Shown one piece after another: positions 56,501 to 64,000 of a DNA stretch of 64,000 nucleotides. Numbering within the stretch: position 1 is the first letter of the stretch; each line of letters begins with the position of its first letter. The stretch is from Azorinus chamasolen (taxonomy: Eukaryota; Mollusca; Bivalvia; Cardiida; Solecurtidae), in assembly GCA_963576725.1 (NCBI GenBank), contig OY755241.1:29080853-29144852 (forward strand), written 5' to 3'. Below the pieces are notes generated by a model. It was not told the origin of the DNA. It worked only from the letters and a program-made list of their open reading frames with translations, and did not search any database. The translations under genes were made by a program, and so were the position numbers.

Positions 56501-59500
56501 AAGGTTAACCCTTTACCTTATCCTGTAGGAGCTGCGTTTCTTGAACCCTTTCCTCCATAAATACGCCTTTCTACACCTCTGTAATAACCACTTCATGAAA
56601 CCATTGTGATAAATAGAGCATTTGCTCCATAGGAGCAACTGCTCTATTTATCACAATGGTTTCAAAAAACAAAATTCTTAAATTTTACTTTTCTGGTAAA
56701 TGCTCCTATGATAATTGATGAAACAACATGTAACAACTGCTCTATTTATCACAATGGTTTCAAAAAACAAAATTCTTAAATTTTACTTTTCTGGTAAATG
56801 CTCCTATGATAATTGATGAAACAACATGTAACAACTGCTCTATTTATCACAATGGTTTCAAACTACAAAATTCTAAAATTTTACTTTTCTGGTAAATGCT
56901 CCTATGATAATTGATGAAGCAACATGTATTATGTATTCAATCTGAAGCAGATTTGACTAGCAGTAAATTTCCTTTTTTTACTCCTTTGGAGGTCCCATCT
57001 GTTAGGAGAAGAGAACCTAACAGGCTATTATAGATCCAACCACTTTGAATAAATCTACTGAAAAGGAGCATTAACTAGAGAAAAGGAAAAATTTAGAATT
57101 TTGTAGTTTGAAACCATTGTGACAAATAGAGCATTTGCTCCTATTGGAGCAAATGCTCTATTTATCACAATGGTTTCACAGGTGACTTTTGCAGAGGCGT
57201 CAATATGAGGGAATGGGTTAAGCAGATGTTACTTGAATGCTGTTGATATTTAAAGCAGATGTTACTTCCAATGCTGTTGTTATTTTGTAGCTTGTCCAGA
57301 TGAGCTGTTCAATGAGCTAAGTAAGAGTAGCTGTGCTAAATACATCAAGACACTGAAGGAAATTAACATAGCCTACTTACCATATGAATCACAGGTAAAC
57401 AAATGATCTATTTATCACAATGCTTTCAAAACTATACAATTCTAAAATCTTCCTAAATGCTATTATAGTAAATACTCCCATTTCAACAGATTTATTCAAA
57501 GAGGTTAGATCTAAAAATAGCTTATGAGGTTATGAGTTAAGTAGACATTTATCATACAAAAGTTACTCACTGTTGAAAGGATAGGGTTAACCCTTTCTTT
57601 CAGATAAAAACCTTTTCATGCATTTGCAAACAGAGTATACCTAGATCAAACGACTCCTATAGGAGCTGTCTGATCTGGGTCTGCTCTGTTTACTTTTGAC
57701 ATGCTACAGATCAGATTCTACAGTTTCTACCCAACCTCTTTGAATGAATCTACCCAAAAGGAGTATTTACTAGAGAAAAGTAAAATTTTAGAATTTTGTA
57801 GTTTGAAACCATTGTGATAAATAGAGCATTTGCTCCTATAGGAGCAAATGCTCTATTTATCACAATGGTTTCAAGAAGTGGTTATTACATAGGCGTAGAA
57901 AGGCGTATTTATGAAGGAAAGGGTTAAATAGTATCGGTGTAGTGTTTGTACTCCTCCTATCAGACAGCTACATGTAGTTTATTGACTCTTTGCACTCTGT
58001 GTAATTGTCATCTGCAGTTTAAACTGCTGTCTGCTACAGTTTTCAGAGTGTTTTTTTTCTTACATCTCCCTTCAAAATAATAGAGTGGCATACAGCTTAT
58101 ATTGTTCATCATGAATTGGCTTCTAGCATGCAAAGAGTTAACCCTTTACTTCATACAAAGAATGCTTTTTCACATCTATACAGACAGCGAAACCCAGATT
58201 AAATAGCTGATCAGAGTTTGCTCTGTTTTCTTATGAAAGTGTCGGATTCTATAGTCTCTACCAGTATCAAAACTGTTCATATGCCATTATAAAAATTCAA
58301 TTTGGATCGTACACAGGTTAACCCCATTCCTTTATGAACAAATGCTCTATTTATCACAATGGTTTTAAAAAGTAATTTTTACAGAGTGTCAAAAGGCGTC
58401 AATACAAAGGAATGGGTTAACTGTTTCCCTGTTCTATGTTTATTACGAATTTCAATACCTATTGAATATTCATTTACAAAATAGTTACAATGAAATATGG
58501 AAGGTGGAACATTGTAGACAGTTTAGAAAGAAAAGAAACAGATCTATCAAATTCTATTAGCAAACAGAGTAGACCCTGATCAGACGGCTCCTCTAGGAGC
58601 CGTCTGATCTGGGTCTACTCTGTTTGCAAATGCGTGAAAACACGTTTATATGAGGGAAAGGGTTAACCGTTTACCAGATGAATATTCAAGTAAGAATAAT
58701 TGCACCATGCATATTTCTATGGAGCAAATGCTCTATTTATCACAATGGTTTCAAAAGTAATTTTTACATAGGCGTCAACAGGCGTCAGTATGAAGGAATT
58801 TCGATACCTGTCAACATCTAATTCATTGGTCTTGTTTAGCAATCTATAAGATAAGGTAATGAGAGTAAATTACATGTAGGACTATATATCTTTGCTGCTG
58901 TTTTCAGGTATTTTCTCTGGATTCCCAAGAGACATTCCAGTTTTACTACAACCCAACAAGGGCAGCAGGGCGCACCATTAACCTGGAAAGGTGTGCTGAA
59001 CAGATAGCCACACTGTGTGCCACATTAGGAGAATACCCGGCTGTCAGATATAGATGGTATGTTAACCCTTGCCTTCATGTCAACACTTTTTCAGGCATTA
59101 TTCAAACAGTGTAGACTCAGATCAGCTGGCTCTTATAGGAGCCATCTGATCTGGGTATGCTCTGTTTGCGTATGAAATTATTAAAGATCTGACTAGACAT
59201 TTTCTACCAATACAAAATCATCTGTGTTCATATGCCATTATAAGAATTAAGCTAATAAATATTCATGATCTCATTATTTTTTACATGAATATTAAACTGG
59301 GAAAGGGTTAGATTAATGCAGAGATACCTTGCAGATTGAGCAGATCAAACACCGTAACTCTTTTCCTTGTTCAGTATTCATGTAAGAAACTTGACAACTT
59401 GAATATTTATCAACTCTTTGCATGCAAAGTAATTTTTCGTCTGCAACAATTGTTGTCTGCTTAAATTCTTAAAATAAACTTTTCAATAATTTCTTTGCAA

Positions 59501-62500
59501 AAATATGGTCAAGATGACAAACAGTTTGGATTCTGATGAGACGCCGCATTATGCGGCGTCTCATATGGATCCAAACTGTTTGCAGAGGTTCACATTGCCT
59601 ATCTGTAATAAAGCCTATCTGTAATAAAGCCTATCTGTAATAAAGCCTATCTGTAATAAAGCCTATCTGGTATAAATAGTATGGTATTTAAATCATAATG
59701 GAAGACCACTAAAATGGATGTACAACTGTTCCAGTCAAAAAGGATAAGGAAAATATGTGTTTAAATAAGTCAAGGATATCTTATAGAAGTAATAATTAAA
59801 TTAGAATACCATGCTTTTTAGTGTATCGTCAGAGTCCCAGATAAGAAGCATTAATTAAAAATGTTTTTGAAGACTAACTCTTTATCTCTCCACCAAACCC
59901 TATGTTGTGACCACTCTTTGGAATTGTCTCGTTGGGACAATTCTAAAGAGTGATCACAACATAGGGTTTCATAGAGCAATGGCGATACACACATATGTCT
60001 GTTTCTCTGCTGTCTTGTATGTGTTGACTAATGCTAGTGCTGTTATACTTTCAGTGAGTTTGATAGGAATGTGGAGTTTGCACAGCTTGTACAGCAGAAG
60101 CTTGATGCCTACAGAGCAGATGATCACACCATGGGAGAGGTGAGCTTACGTGACCTATTACCTCATATTTGTAGACTCGACCTTTTTGAATAAATATACC
60201 AAAGAGGAGCATTTACTAGTAACAAAAACGTTGTTTTTAGAATTGTGAAATTTTGAAACCATTGTGATAAGTAGAGCATTTGGTCAGATTTTCTTTAACC
60301 CTTTCCCTGTTCTATGTTTATTACAAATTTCAATACCTGCTGAATATTCATGGAGAAAATAGTTATAATGAAATATGGAAGGTGGAACATTGTAGCCATT
60401 TTAGAAAGAAAAGAAACAGATCTTTCAAATTCCACTAGCAAACAGAGTAGACCCTGATCAGACGGCTCCTCTAGGAGCTGTCTGATCTGGGTCTACTCTG
60501 TTTGCAAATGCGTGAAAACACGTTTATATGAGGGAAAGGGTTAAACTTCATAGGATTGATCAGCACCATGCCTAGTTGCGCATATATTATTCCTGTTCAG
60601 GTTTCATGATTTTCTGCAGAGTTATTGGACTTTGAAATTTTTACGCTGGGGGGGGGGGGGGTTCTTAAAAAAGAGCAGGTGGTTGCTTAATGCAGGGCAA
60701 AAGTAAATCTGAAATCTCCTGAGAACTTTCTGCTTTCCTATGTACCAGCATTAGGCTACCACCTGCCTTTCAGATCCATAATTAAATCTTTTTTATTGCC
60801 GCTTAAGCAAGGCCCTCCTGGAAAGGCAGTATTTTTCATTTCATTAACCCTTTCCATCATATAAACGCTCTTTCTTACCTTTAGTAAAAGAGTAGACACA
60901 GATCAGATGACTCCAGTAGGAGCTGTCTGATCAGGGTTTGCTGCTTGCTTATGAAATTATAATAGATTTGACTTTTCTCTACCAATACTGAAAATTCCTG
61001 TGTTCATAATGCAGAGCTACAGATAAGTGTGCGTATCCAAACACTAAAATCGTCATTTCTCAACCAAACCCTATACTGTGACCACTCTTTAGAATCGTCT
61101 CGAAGAGACGATTCTAAAGAGTGGTCATAGTATAGGGTTTGGTGGAGAATTAAAGGATTTTCTACATTAGATGTTTTAATTTACGCATCTTATCTGGAGC
61201 GCCCATAATGTCAATATTTCTCACAGGAATATTCAACAGGGAAAGAATTAAAGAATCAGGGGTAGGGGACTAGCCAGCTAGGAGACTTGGGTTGGTTCCC
61301 ACAAGCATCAGGATTTATTATAGCAATTGTTTTGTTTAGACCAAGTATCACAAACACATGATTGTTGTCAATGTTTCAGGGTCCACAGAAGGACAGGTCC
61401 CAGTTACTGATCATAGACCGGGGCTTTGACCCCATATCACCACTGCTGCATGAGCTGACTCTCCAGGCCATGGCATATGATCTTTTACCAATAGTCAACG
61501 ATGCTTACAAGTTTGATAGCAAGTAAGTAGTGCAAACAAACACTGGTATAAGTCTCCATAACAGACAAAGGTATAAGTCCCCATTCCTTTAGATATAGTA
61601 GAACTTCTATATAAATTCTGAAAGCAGGAGAGCCTTCAAAGGCAAAAGCAGCAATGCAAAAAGAGAAAATTGCAGACTCGATTTTATTGAGTCTGTTCAT
61701 GATCAGAGATGGATGTGCTTATTACACCTTTTATTATCACCTGACTTAGCAGGATGACTTGAAGGGACCTCTTCTTTGCCATCTGACCATCAGTATTATT
61801 TGAAACATGCCCTTTATCACTCAGTAAGTCTTAACCATGAGAGGAGCTTTCTGCATGACATTCACCATGCATTAAGCGTACTTTTGTAGATAAATGTATG
61901 TAATTTGATTGTACTGTAAATCTTTACAGATATGATGGTGACAGAGTCTTGGAGAAGGAGGTTCTTTTAGATGAGAATGATGAATTGTGGGCTGAGCTAC
62001 GACACCAACACATTGCCATAGTCTCAACGTAAGTACGCTAACAGACTTGCCATATTTACTATAAATATTTGGATTGACAAACTGAGCAGTTGTCTTCTAC
62101 ACAGGTATTAGAAGAATTTAAAGTGTCGTGTTTTCATATGTTAACTGTTTATTAACCATTTACTCCATGAATATTCATGTAAAGAAGAATGCCTTCATGA
62201 ATATTAATTAATTAAATTTGCTTGAATAGTTTGCCATGGCAGAAACTAATACAAAATATAAATACAAATGCAAATATTTTATTAAGCATTAAGCAAACCA
62301 TGATGCTTTTATACATCAGAAAACATCTCCACATAGTGTAAATACATGAAAAGTAATACAATGAACAAGGTAGATAAGCCAGAGTATTCCAGAAGAGTTG
62401 TCGTTATTGTGAAGAACTTATTCTCTGTTATTCAAATTAAACTGTTCTGGTAATTAACAGGCAAATTATACTTAATAATTTCATGAAGTAACTTATTACT

Positions 62501-64000
62501 TATATGGAAACTGTAGAAGCAGATCTATATTATTTAATGAGCAAACAGAGGAGACCCTGATCAGACAGCTCCTAAAGGAGCTGTCTGATCTGGGTCTACT
62601 CTGTTTGCAAAGGCGTATAAGGCTTATAATTATTTATGATGTAAAGGGTTAACTTATCCATATGATCTAGCAGCAACTAGGGAAATATTATCTGACACTT
62701 GTTCTTAACCCTTTACTTTATGAATATTCATGTAAGAAATGACTATAGTAATATTAAATAGCTGAATATATATAGTAGCATATGAACTTCGGAATTTTTT
62801 CTTGGCAGAACTATAGAATCAGGTAAGCGAAGATAGTATTTCCTGACCAGATAGATCCTACGGGAGCTGTCTGATGGGAGTCTTCTCTGTTTGTAAAAGT
62901 GTAAGTATGGGTCTGTATTGAGTAAATGGATTAAAATGTGTCTTACTTTTTACTCTTTCAGGCAAGTGACAAAGCGTTTGAAGCAGTTTGCAGAGGACAA
63001 GCGTATGTCTTCAAGAGAGAAGGCGAACATTCGGGATCTATCATCTATGTTGAAACAGATGCCACAGTATCAGAAGGAGCTGAGCAAGTATGCCACACAA
63101 CTCCACCTGGCAGAGGACTGCATGAAGGTGTTCCAAAAACATGTGGATAAGCTCTGTAAGGTTGAACAGGTAAAGTATGATAACAATATTTTGCTGTTGA
63201 CACTGAGATGTACAGTAAAACCTCAATTATTCGAACACTAAAATATGTATTATTATCTATCTTTAAGACAGGTGACAGCTTAATGCATGGTGAAAGTCAC
63301 GCAGAAAGGTCCTCTAGGAGTGATTTACACCATGCATTAAGCAGCCACCTGCCGAGAAGGGTCTAAATTCTTCTATACAGAAAATTCGAATAATCGAGGT
63401 TTTACTGTATTTCAAATATTATAAAATGTGATATCTATGACTTGTAAAATAAATATTGATCTGTATGAAAGTGTTCCAGAATCTCATTGCTAAGCTCTGT
63501 AGATTAAATTTAGGTAATACCCAAGGGTGACAGTACTGAAAAGAACAAAATCTTGTCAATTTGTAGGAAGTTGGAGTAGATATACAGTGGGTAGAGGTCC
63601 AGATAAAATGGGTAAATCAAAACATTTTCAAGAATAGTTCCTTAGTTCTACATCAAACCCTATGTTGTGACCACTCTTTAGAATCGTCTCTCCGAGACAA
63701 TTCTAAAGAGTGGTCAGAACATAGGGTTTGGTGGAGAAATAACCACTTTGGTATTGGAGTATGTACCTCTATCTGTAGCTCTGTACAAAGAGTTTTCATT
63801 TAATCCTTTACGATTAATAGACTTTACGATATGACTGAAATACTGTTAAAGTGATGTAAAACTAGATACAAACAAACAAATTCATGAAGTAAAGGCGTAT
63901 GTTTTTTCCCTACAAACTCTATTAGGACTTGGCAATGGGGACTGATGCTGAGGGAGAGAAGATTAAAGACCACATGAGAAATATTGTCCCTATTCTACTA
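50550..64000 (+). CDS. STXBP1: unc-18 / Munc18-1 (syntaxin-binding protein 1) gene, 5' part, ten coding exons, runs off the window
   Basis: Sec1/Munc18 family protein that clasps syntaxin and templates SNARE assembly for synaptic and secretory vesicle fusion at the presynaptic plasma membrane. The exons join as 50550-50580, 55089-55217, 56012-56167, 57291-57394, 58908-59056, 60055-60139, 61380-61522, 61930-62028, 62962-63169 and 63926-64000. That is 1179 nt, or 393 codons, with no stop and every junction in phase. Animal orthologues are about 590 residues, so roughly two thirds are present: domain 1, the first half of domain 2, domain 3a and the start of 3b. Hallmarks are [67 protein letters not shown] and [14 protein letters not shown]36, K43, E56, K60 and E63 align with the syntaxin-contact residues R39, K46, E59, K63 and E66 of rat Munc18-1. 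One oddity is VEHISKRRE, where most orthologues as I recall them read VEDINKRRE. All introns are GT-AG and filled with MITEs. Confidence 0.97.
50581..51165. other. unc-18 intron 1, unassigned part
   Basis: A 123-codon + strand frame (50800-51171) overlaps the edge of a MITE and shows no motif, so it is not called. Confidence 0.4.
51166..51619. mobile_element. 454-bp TA-flanked MITE in unc-18 intron 1
   Basis: GTATAGCGGACCC at the left and its exact inverse at the right, with TA on both flanks (51164-51165, 51620-51621). Inner hairpin 51179-51238 (GATGCGATATCGTAGCT against AGCTACGTTATCGTATC). A GCGGACCC copy is repeated internally at 51242. Confidence 0.85.
51910..52022. mobile_element. Family H fragment
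   Basis: GACAAACACTGCAGACCCTG...GGCTCCTCTAG...CTACACTGTTTGC. Confidence 0.7.
52023..52340. other. Unassigned intronic sequence
   Basis: No feature recognised. Confidence 0.4.
52341..52500. mobile_element. A/C-type fragment
   Basis: AGAGTAGACCCATATCAAAC...CCCCTATAGGAGCTG...ATCAGGGTC. Confidence 0.6.
52534..52789. mobile_element. Family C MITE
   Basis: TTAACCC...GGGTTAA; apex CAGCTCCTGTAGGAGCC. Confidence 0.9.
53884..53980 (-). repeat. tRNA-like unit inside the 2-kb element
   Basis: On the - strand: GTGGCCTCAGTGGCGTAATC (A-box region) and GCGGGTTCGAATCC (B-box), with an over-long middle. The acceptor stem does not pair, so it is SINE- or pseudo-tRNA-like. Confidence 0.55.
54513..54650. repeat. 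138-bp GC-rich foldback hairpin
   Basis: GAATAATAGGTTAGTGCCGT...GATGGGACGC and an almost exact inverse ending CTAACCTATTATTC. The apex is TTGAGGC...GCCTCAA. Confidence 0.92.
55089..55217 (+). CDS. STXBP1: unc-18 exon 2
   Basis: Residues 11-53 ([20 protein letters not shown], then QLSMRM, then [13 protein letters not shown]). Acceptor tgtttcag, donor gtaagt. It contains the N-terminal part of domain 1 with R36 and K43 of the syntaxin cleft. The acceptor reads cagag, so a start two bases later is also possible, but only 55089 keeps the phase with exon 1. Confidence 0.97.
55280..55339. mobile_element. Family H fragment
   Basis: ATCAGGGTCTGCACTG...TGCATTCAAAGGGTTAA. Confidence 0.65.
55336..55572. 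mobile_element. Family C MITE (inverse), unc-18 intron 2
   Basis: TTAACCC start shared with the H fragment; apex GACTCCTATAGGAGC; right end decayed. Confidence 0.85.
55676..55932. mobile_element. Family A MITE, unc-18 intron 2
   Basis: CTAACCCTTTCTC...AAAGGGTTAA; apex GACTCCTAAAGGAGCC. Confidence 0.9.
56012..56167 (+). CDS. STXBP1: unc-18 exon 3
   Basis: Residues 54-105 ([20 protein letters not shown], then ITPTEKS, then AHVYFTEG). Acceptor attgcag, donor gtaagt. Its domain 1 residues E56, K60 and E63 match the conserved syntaxin-contact set. Confidence 0.98.
56238..56508. mobile_element. Family C MITE, unc-18 intron 3
   Basis: TTAACCC...AGGTTAA, starting 71 bases after exon 3; apex CTCTCCTACAGGAGCG. 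Confidence 0.87.
56544..56930. mobile_element. Family B MITE with tandemly triplicated right half
   Basis: Left end and hairpin, then three 98-bp copies (56636, 56734, 56832) of right arm plus subterminal text (CAACTGCTCTATTTATCACA...ACATGTAA). Confidence 0.9.
57015..57221. mobile_element. Family B MITE, unc-18 intron 3
   Basis: Left terminus missing; apex GCTCCTATTGGAGC; ends GGGTTAA 69 bases before exon 4. Between them a 35-bp unit (GCAGATGTTACTT) is duplicated. Confidence 0.87.
57291..57394 (+). CDS. STXBP1: unc-18 exon 4
   Basis: Residues 106-140 ([20 protein letters not shown], then [15 protein letters not shown]). Acceptor ttttgtag, donor gtaaac. The exon is followed within ten bases by a family-B MITE half. 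Confidence 0.98.
57401..57540. mobile_element. Family B right half, six bases after exon 4
   Basis: ATGATCTATTTATCACAATG...GAGGTTATGAGTTAA. The left half is absent. Confidence 0.8.
57587..57927. mobile_element. Fused C-left/B-right element, unc-18 intron 4
   Basis: TTAACCC, a full C-type hairpin and CTACAGTTTCTACCC run straight into B text AACCTCTTTGAATG with its own intact hairpin, ending GGGTTAA. Confidence 0.85.
57985..58143. mobile_element. Family G-related element
   Basis: TTGACTCTTTGCACTC at the left, GCATGCAAAGAGTTAA at the right; no strong hairpin inside. Confidence 0.65.
58138..58316. mobile_element. Family C fragment, inverse
   Basis: TTAACCCTTTACTTC; CTGATCAGAGTTTGCTCTG; right end lost at GATCGTACACAGG. 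Confidence 0.7.
58318..58420. mobile_element. Family B MITE, left arm deleted
   Basis: TTAACCCCATTCC joins directly to GAACAAATGCTCTATTTATC; ends GGGTTAA. Confidence 0.85.
58417..58666. mobile_element. Family A MITE, unc-18 intron 4
   Basis: TTAACTGTTTCCC...GGGTTAA; apex GGCTCCTCTAGGAGCC. TTAA is shared on both sides. Confidence 0.92.
58663..58800. mobile_element. Chimeric MITE: family C left, family B right
   Basis: TTAACCGTTTACC...GAATATTCAAGTAAG, then GGAGCAAATGCTCTATTTAT and B terminal text. Confidence 0.75.
58908..59056 (+). CDS. STXBP1: unc-18 exon 5
   Basis: Residues 141-189 ([20 protein letters not shown], then [18 protein letters not shown], then PAVRYR). Acceptor ttttcag, donor gtatgt. 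The sixth intron base onward is the TTAA of a MITE. Confidence 0.98.
59062..59310. mobile_element. Family C MITE abutting the exon 5 donor
   Basis: Intron 5 begins gtatgTTAACCC, so the element's TTAA starts at intron base 6. Apex GGCTCTTATAGGAGCC; ends GGGTTA. Confidence 0.9.
59411..59588. mobile_element. Family G element, inverse
   Basis: CAACTCTTTGCATGC; perfect hairpin core GAGACGCCGC-ATTAT-GCGGCGTCTC; ends AAACTGTTTGCAG. Confidence 0.85.
59597..59672. repeat. 16-bp tandem array
   Basis: Four to five copies of GCCTATCTGTAATAAA. Confidence 0.93.
59888..59975. mobile_element. Family D hairpin, 80 bases before exon 6
   Basis: CACCAAACCCTATGTTGTGA...TCACAACATAGGGTTTC, apex TTGTCTCGTTGGGACAA. 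Confidence 0.88.
60055..60139 (+). CDS. STXBP1: unc-18 exon 6
   Basis: Residues 190-218 ([20 protein letters not shown], then RADDHTMGE). Acceptor ctttcag, donor gtgagc. A D-family hairpin lies about 80 bases upstream in the intron. Confidence 0.98.
60151..60283. mobile_element. Family B left half, 12 bases after exon 6
   Basis: CCTATTACCTCATATTTG...GAAACCATTGTGATAAGTAG; the right half is absent. Confidence 0.72.
60295..60544. mobile_element. Family A MITE, unc-18 intron 6
   Basis: TTAACCC...GGGTTAA; apex GGCTCCTCTAGGAGCT. Nearly identical in text to the copy at 58417. Confidence 0.93.
60646..60815. mobile_element. Poly-G tract and family F hairpin
   Basis: A G run of 13-14 (60648-60661), then GCAGGTGGTTGCTTAATGCA...TCTCCTGAGAA...GCTACCACCTGCC. 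Confidence 0.75.
60844..61251. mobile_element. Family C MITE (inverse) split by family D
   Basis: TTAACCC...GTGTTCATAATGC | GCCCATAATGTCAATATTTC...AGAATTAA. Confidence 0.87.
61013..61200. mobile_element. Family D element nested in family C
   Basis: AGAGCTACAGATAAGTGTGC...ACGCATCTTATCTGGAGC; hairpin CGTCTCGAAGAGACG. Confidence 0.9.
61380..61522 (+). CDS. STXBP1: unc-18 exon 7
   Basis: Residues 219-265 ([20 protein letters not shown], then [20 protein letters not shown]). Acceptor tgtttcag, donor gtaagt. DRGFDP is the family signature at the domain 2/3a boundary. Confidence 0.98.
61590..61900. other. unc-18 intron 7 with family F remnants
   Basis: TATAGTAGAACTTCTATATA at 61597 and GAGCTTTCTGCATGACATTC...GCATTAAGCGTAC at 61845 are F pieces with unrelated sequence between. 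Confidence 0.5.
61930..62028 (+). CDS. STXBP1: unc-18 exon 8
   Basis: Residues 266-298 ([20 protein letters not shown], then [13 protein letters not shown]). Acceptor tttacag, donor gtaagt. Part of domain 3a. Confidence 0.97.
62153..62652. mobile_element. Family C MITE with a 250-bp insertion
   Basis: TTAACCATTTACTCC...GCCATGGCAGAAACTAATAC, unrelated AT-rich text to about 62500, then GGAAACTGTAGAAGCAGATC...apex CAGCTCCTAAAGGAGCTG...GGGTTAA. Confidence 0.8.
62705..62934. mobile_element. Family C MITE ending 27 bases before exon 9
   Basis: TTAACCC...TGGATTAA; the hairpin is decayed (AGATCCTACGGGAGCTG). Confidence 0.87.
62962..63169 (+). CDS. STXBP1: unc-18 exon 9
   Basis: Residues 299-368 ([20 protein letters not shown], then [20 protein letters not shown], then [20 protein letters not shown]). 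Acceptor tctttcag, donor gtaaag. A C-family MITE ends only 27 bases before the exon. Confidence 0.98.
63213..63407. mobile_element. Family E variant
   Basis: CAGTAAAACCTCAATTATTC and exact-type inverse ATAATCGAGGTTTTACTG, TA-flanked; interior F-like hairpin with apex GTCCTCTAGGAG. Confidence 0.9.
63593..63782. mobile_element. Family D element, unc-18 intron 9
   Basis: AGAGGTCCAGATAAAATG...TCTATCTGTAGCTCTG; hairpin CGTCTCTCCGAGACA. Confidence 0.88.
63926..64000 (+). CDS. STXBP1: unc-18 exon 10 (cut by window end)
   Basis: Residues 369-393 ([20 protein letters not shown], then VPILL). Acceptor tctattag. The reading frame is open to the last base; the rest of domain 3b and domain 2b lie outside. 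Confidence 0.96.

Overview
This window is eukaryotic, almost certainly from a bivalve mollusc. It holds intron-rich coding sequence with GT-AG splice sites. It also carries the dispersed repeat with the 'GTCAAGGTCA / aactttaacattgg' signature that I know from many bivalve genomes, plus tRNA-derived repeat pieces, degraded LINE reverse transcriptases and a very dense population of short inverted-repeat transposons (MITEs). Species and order cannot be read from the sequence.

Genes. The right end (50550-64000, + strand) carries the first ten coding exons of an unc-18/Munc18-1 (STXBP1) orthologue, the Sec1/Munc18 protein that binds syntaxin in synaptic vesicle fusion. The exons join in frame into 393 codons and run off the window. 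On the - strand, a start-codon exon at 43426-43450 and an exon at 8846-9000 fit in phase and look like the first two coding exons of a second gene that I cannot name. If so, the two genes are divergently transcribed from about 43.45 kb and 50.55 kb, with about 7 kb between them. The - strand gene would then have a 34-kb first intron packed with repeats.

Repeats. Nearly everything else is MITEs. I use working letters. Families A, B and C end in TTAA-CCCTTT...AAAGGG-TTAA or close variants, which resembles piggyBac-type ends, and are 200-250 bp long. A and C carry a central hairpin GCAAACAGAG-TAGACCCAGATCAGACGGCTCC / mirror. B carries a different near-perfect hairpin (GAAACCATTGTGATAAATAG ... 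mirror). D has a hairpin starting AAACCCTATGTTGTGACC and ends near CCAGAGGTCCAGATAA. E and F have CAGTAAAACC-type ends flanked by TA, as in Tc1/mariner/pogo elements. G, H, I and J are further TTAA-flanked families. Most of these families share the hairpin apex GCTCCTATAGGAGC or a one-to-two-base variant. A, C, H, I and J also share a fixed asymmetry between the hairpin arms (CCCTGAT on one arm, CCCAGAT on the other).

Layout. 0.7-1.0 kb: bivalve repeat. 1.5-28 kb: MITEs, often nested, with tandem arrays at 4.2, 11.0, 17.7, 21.2 and 24.9 kb. 28.1-30.06 kb: bivalve repeat split by an insert with a tRNA-like promoter. 30-41 kb: MITEs with an array at 38.2 kb. 41.5-45 kb: two larger terminal-inverted-repeat elements and the - strand gene start. 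45.2-49.8 kb: GAT microsatellite, 60-bp and 24-bp arrays and two LINE fragments. 50.5-64 kb: the unc-18 gene, whose introns are themselves largely MITEs. Some of these sit within a few bases of splice sites.

Limits. Repeat boundaries come from reading by eye against the consensus of the copies in this window and may be off by several bases. Transposon superfamily names are inferences from ends and target-site duplications only, because no transposase was seen.
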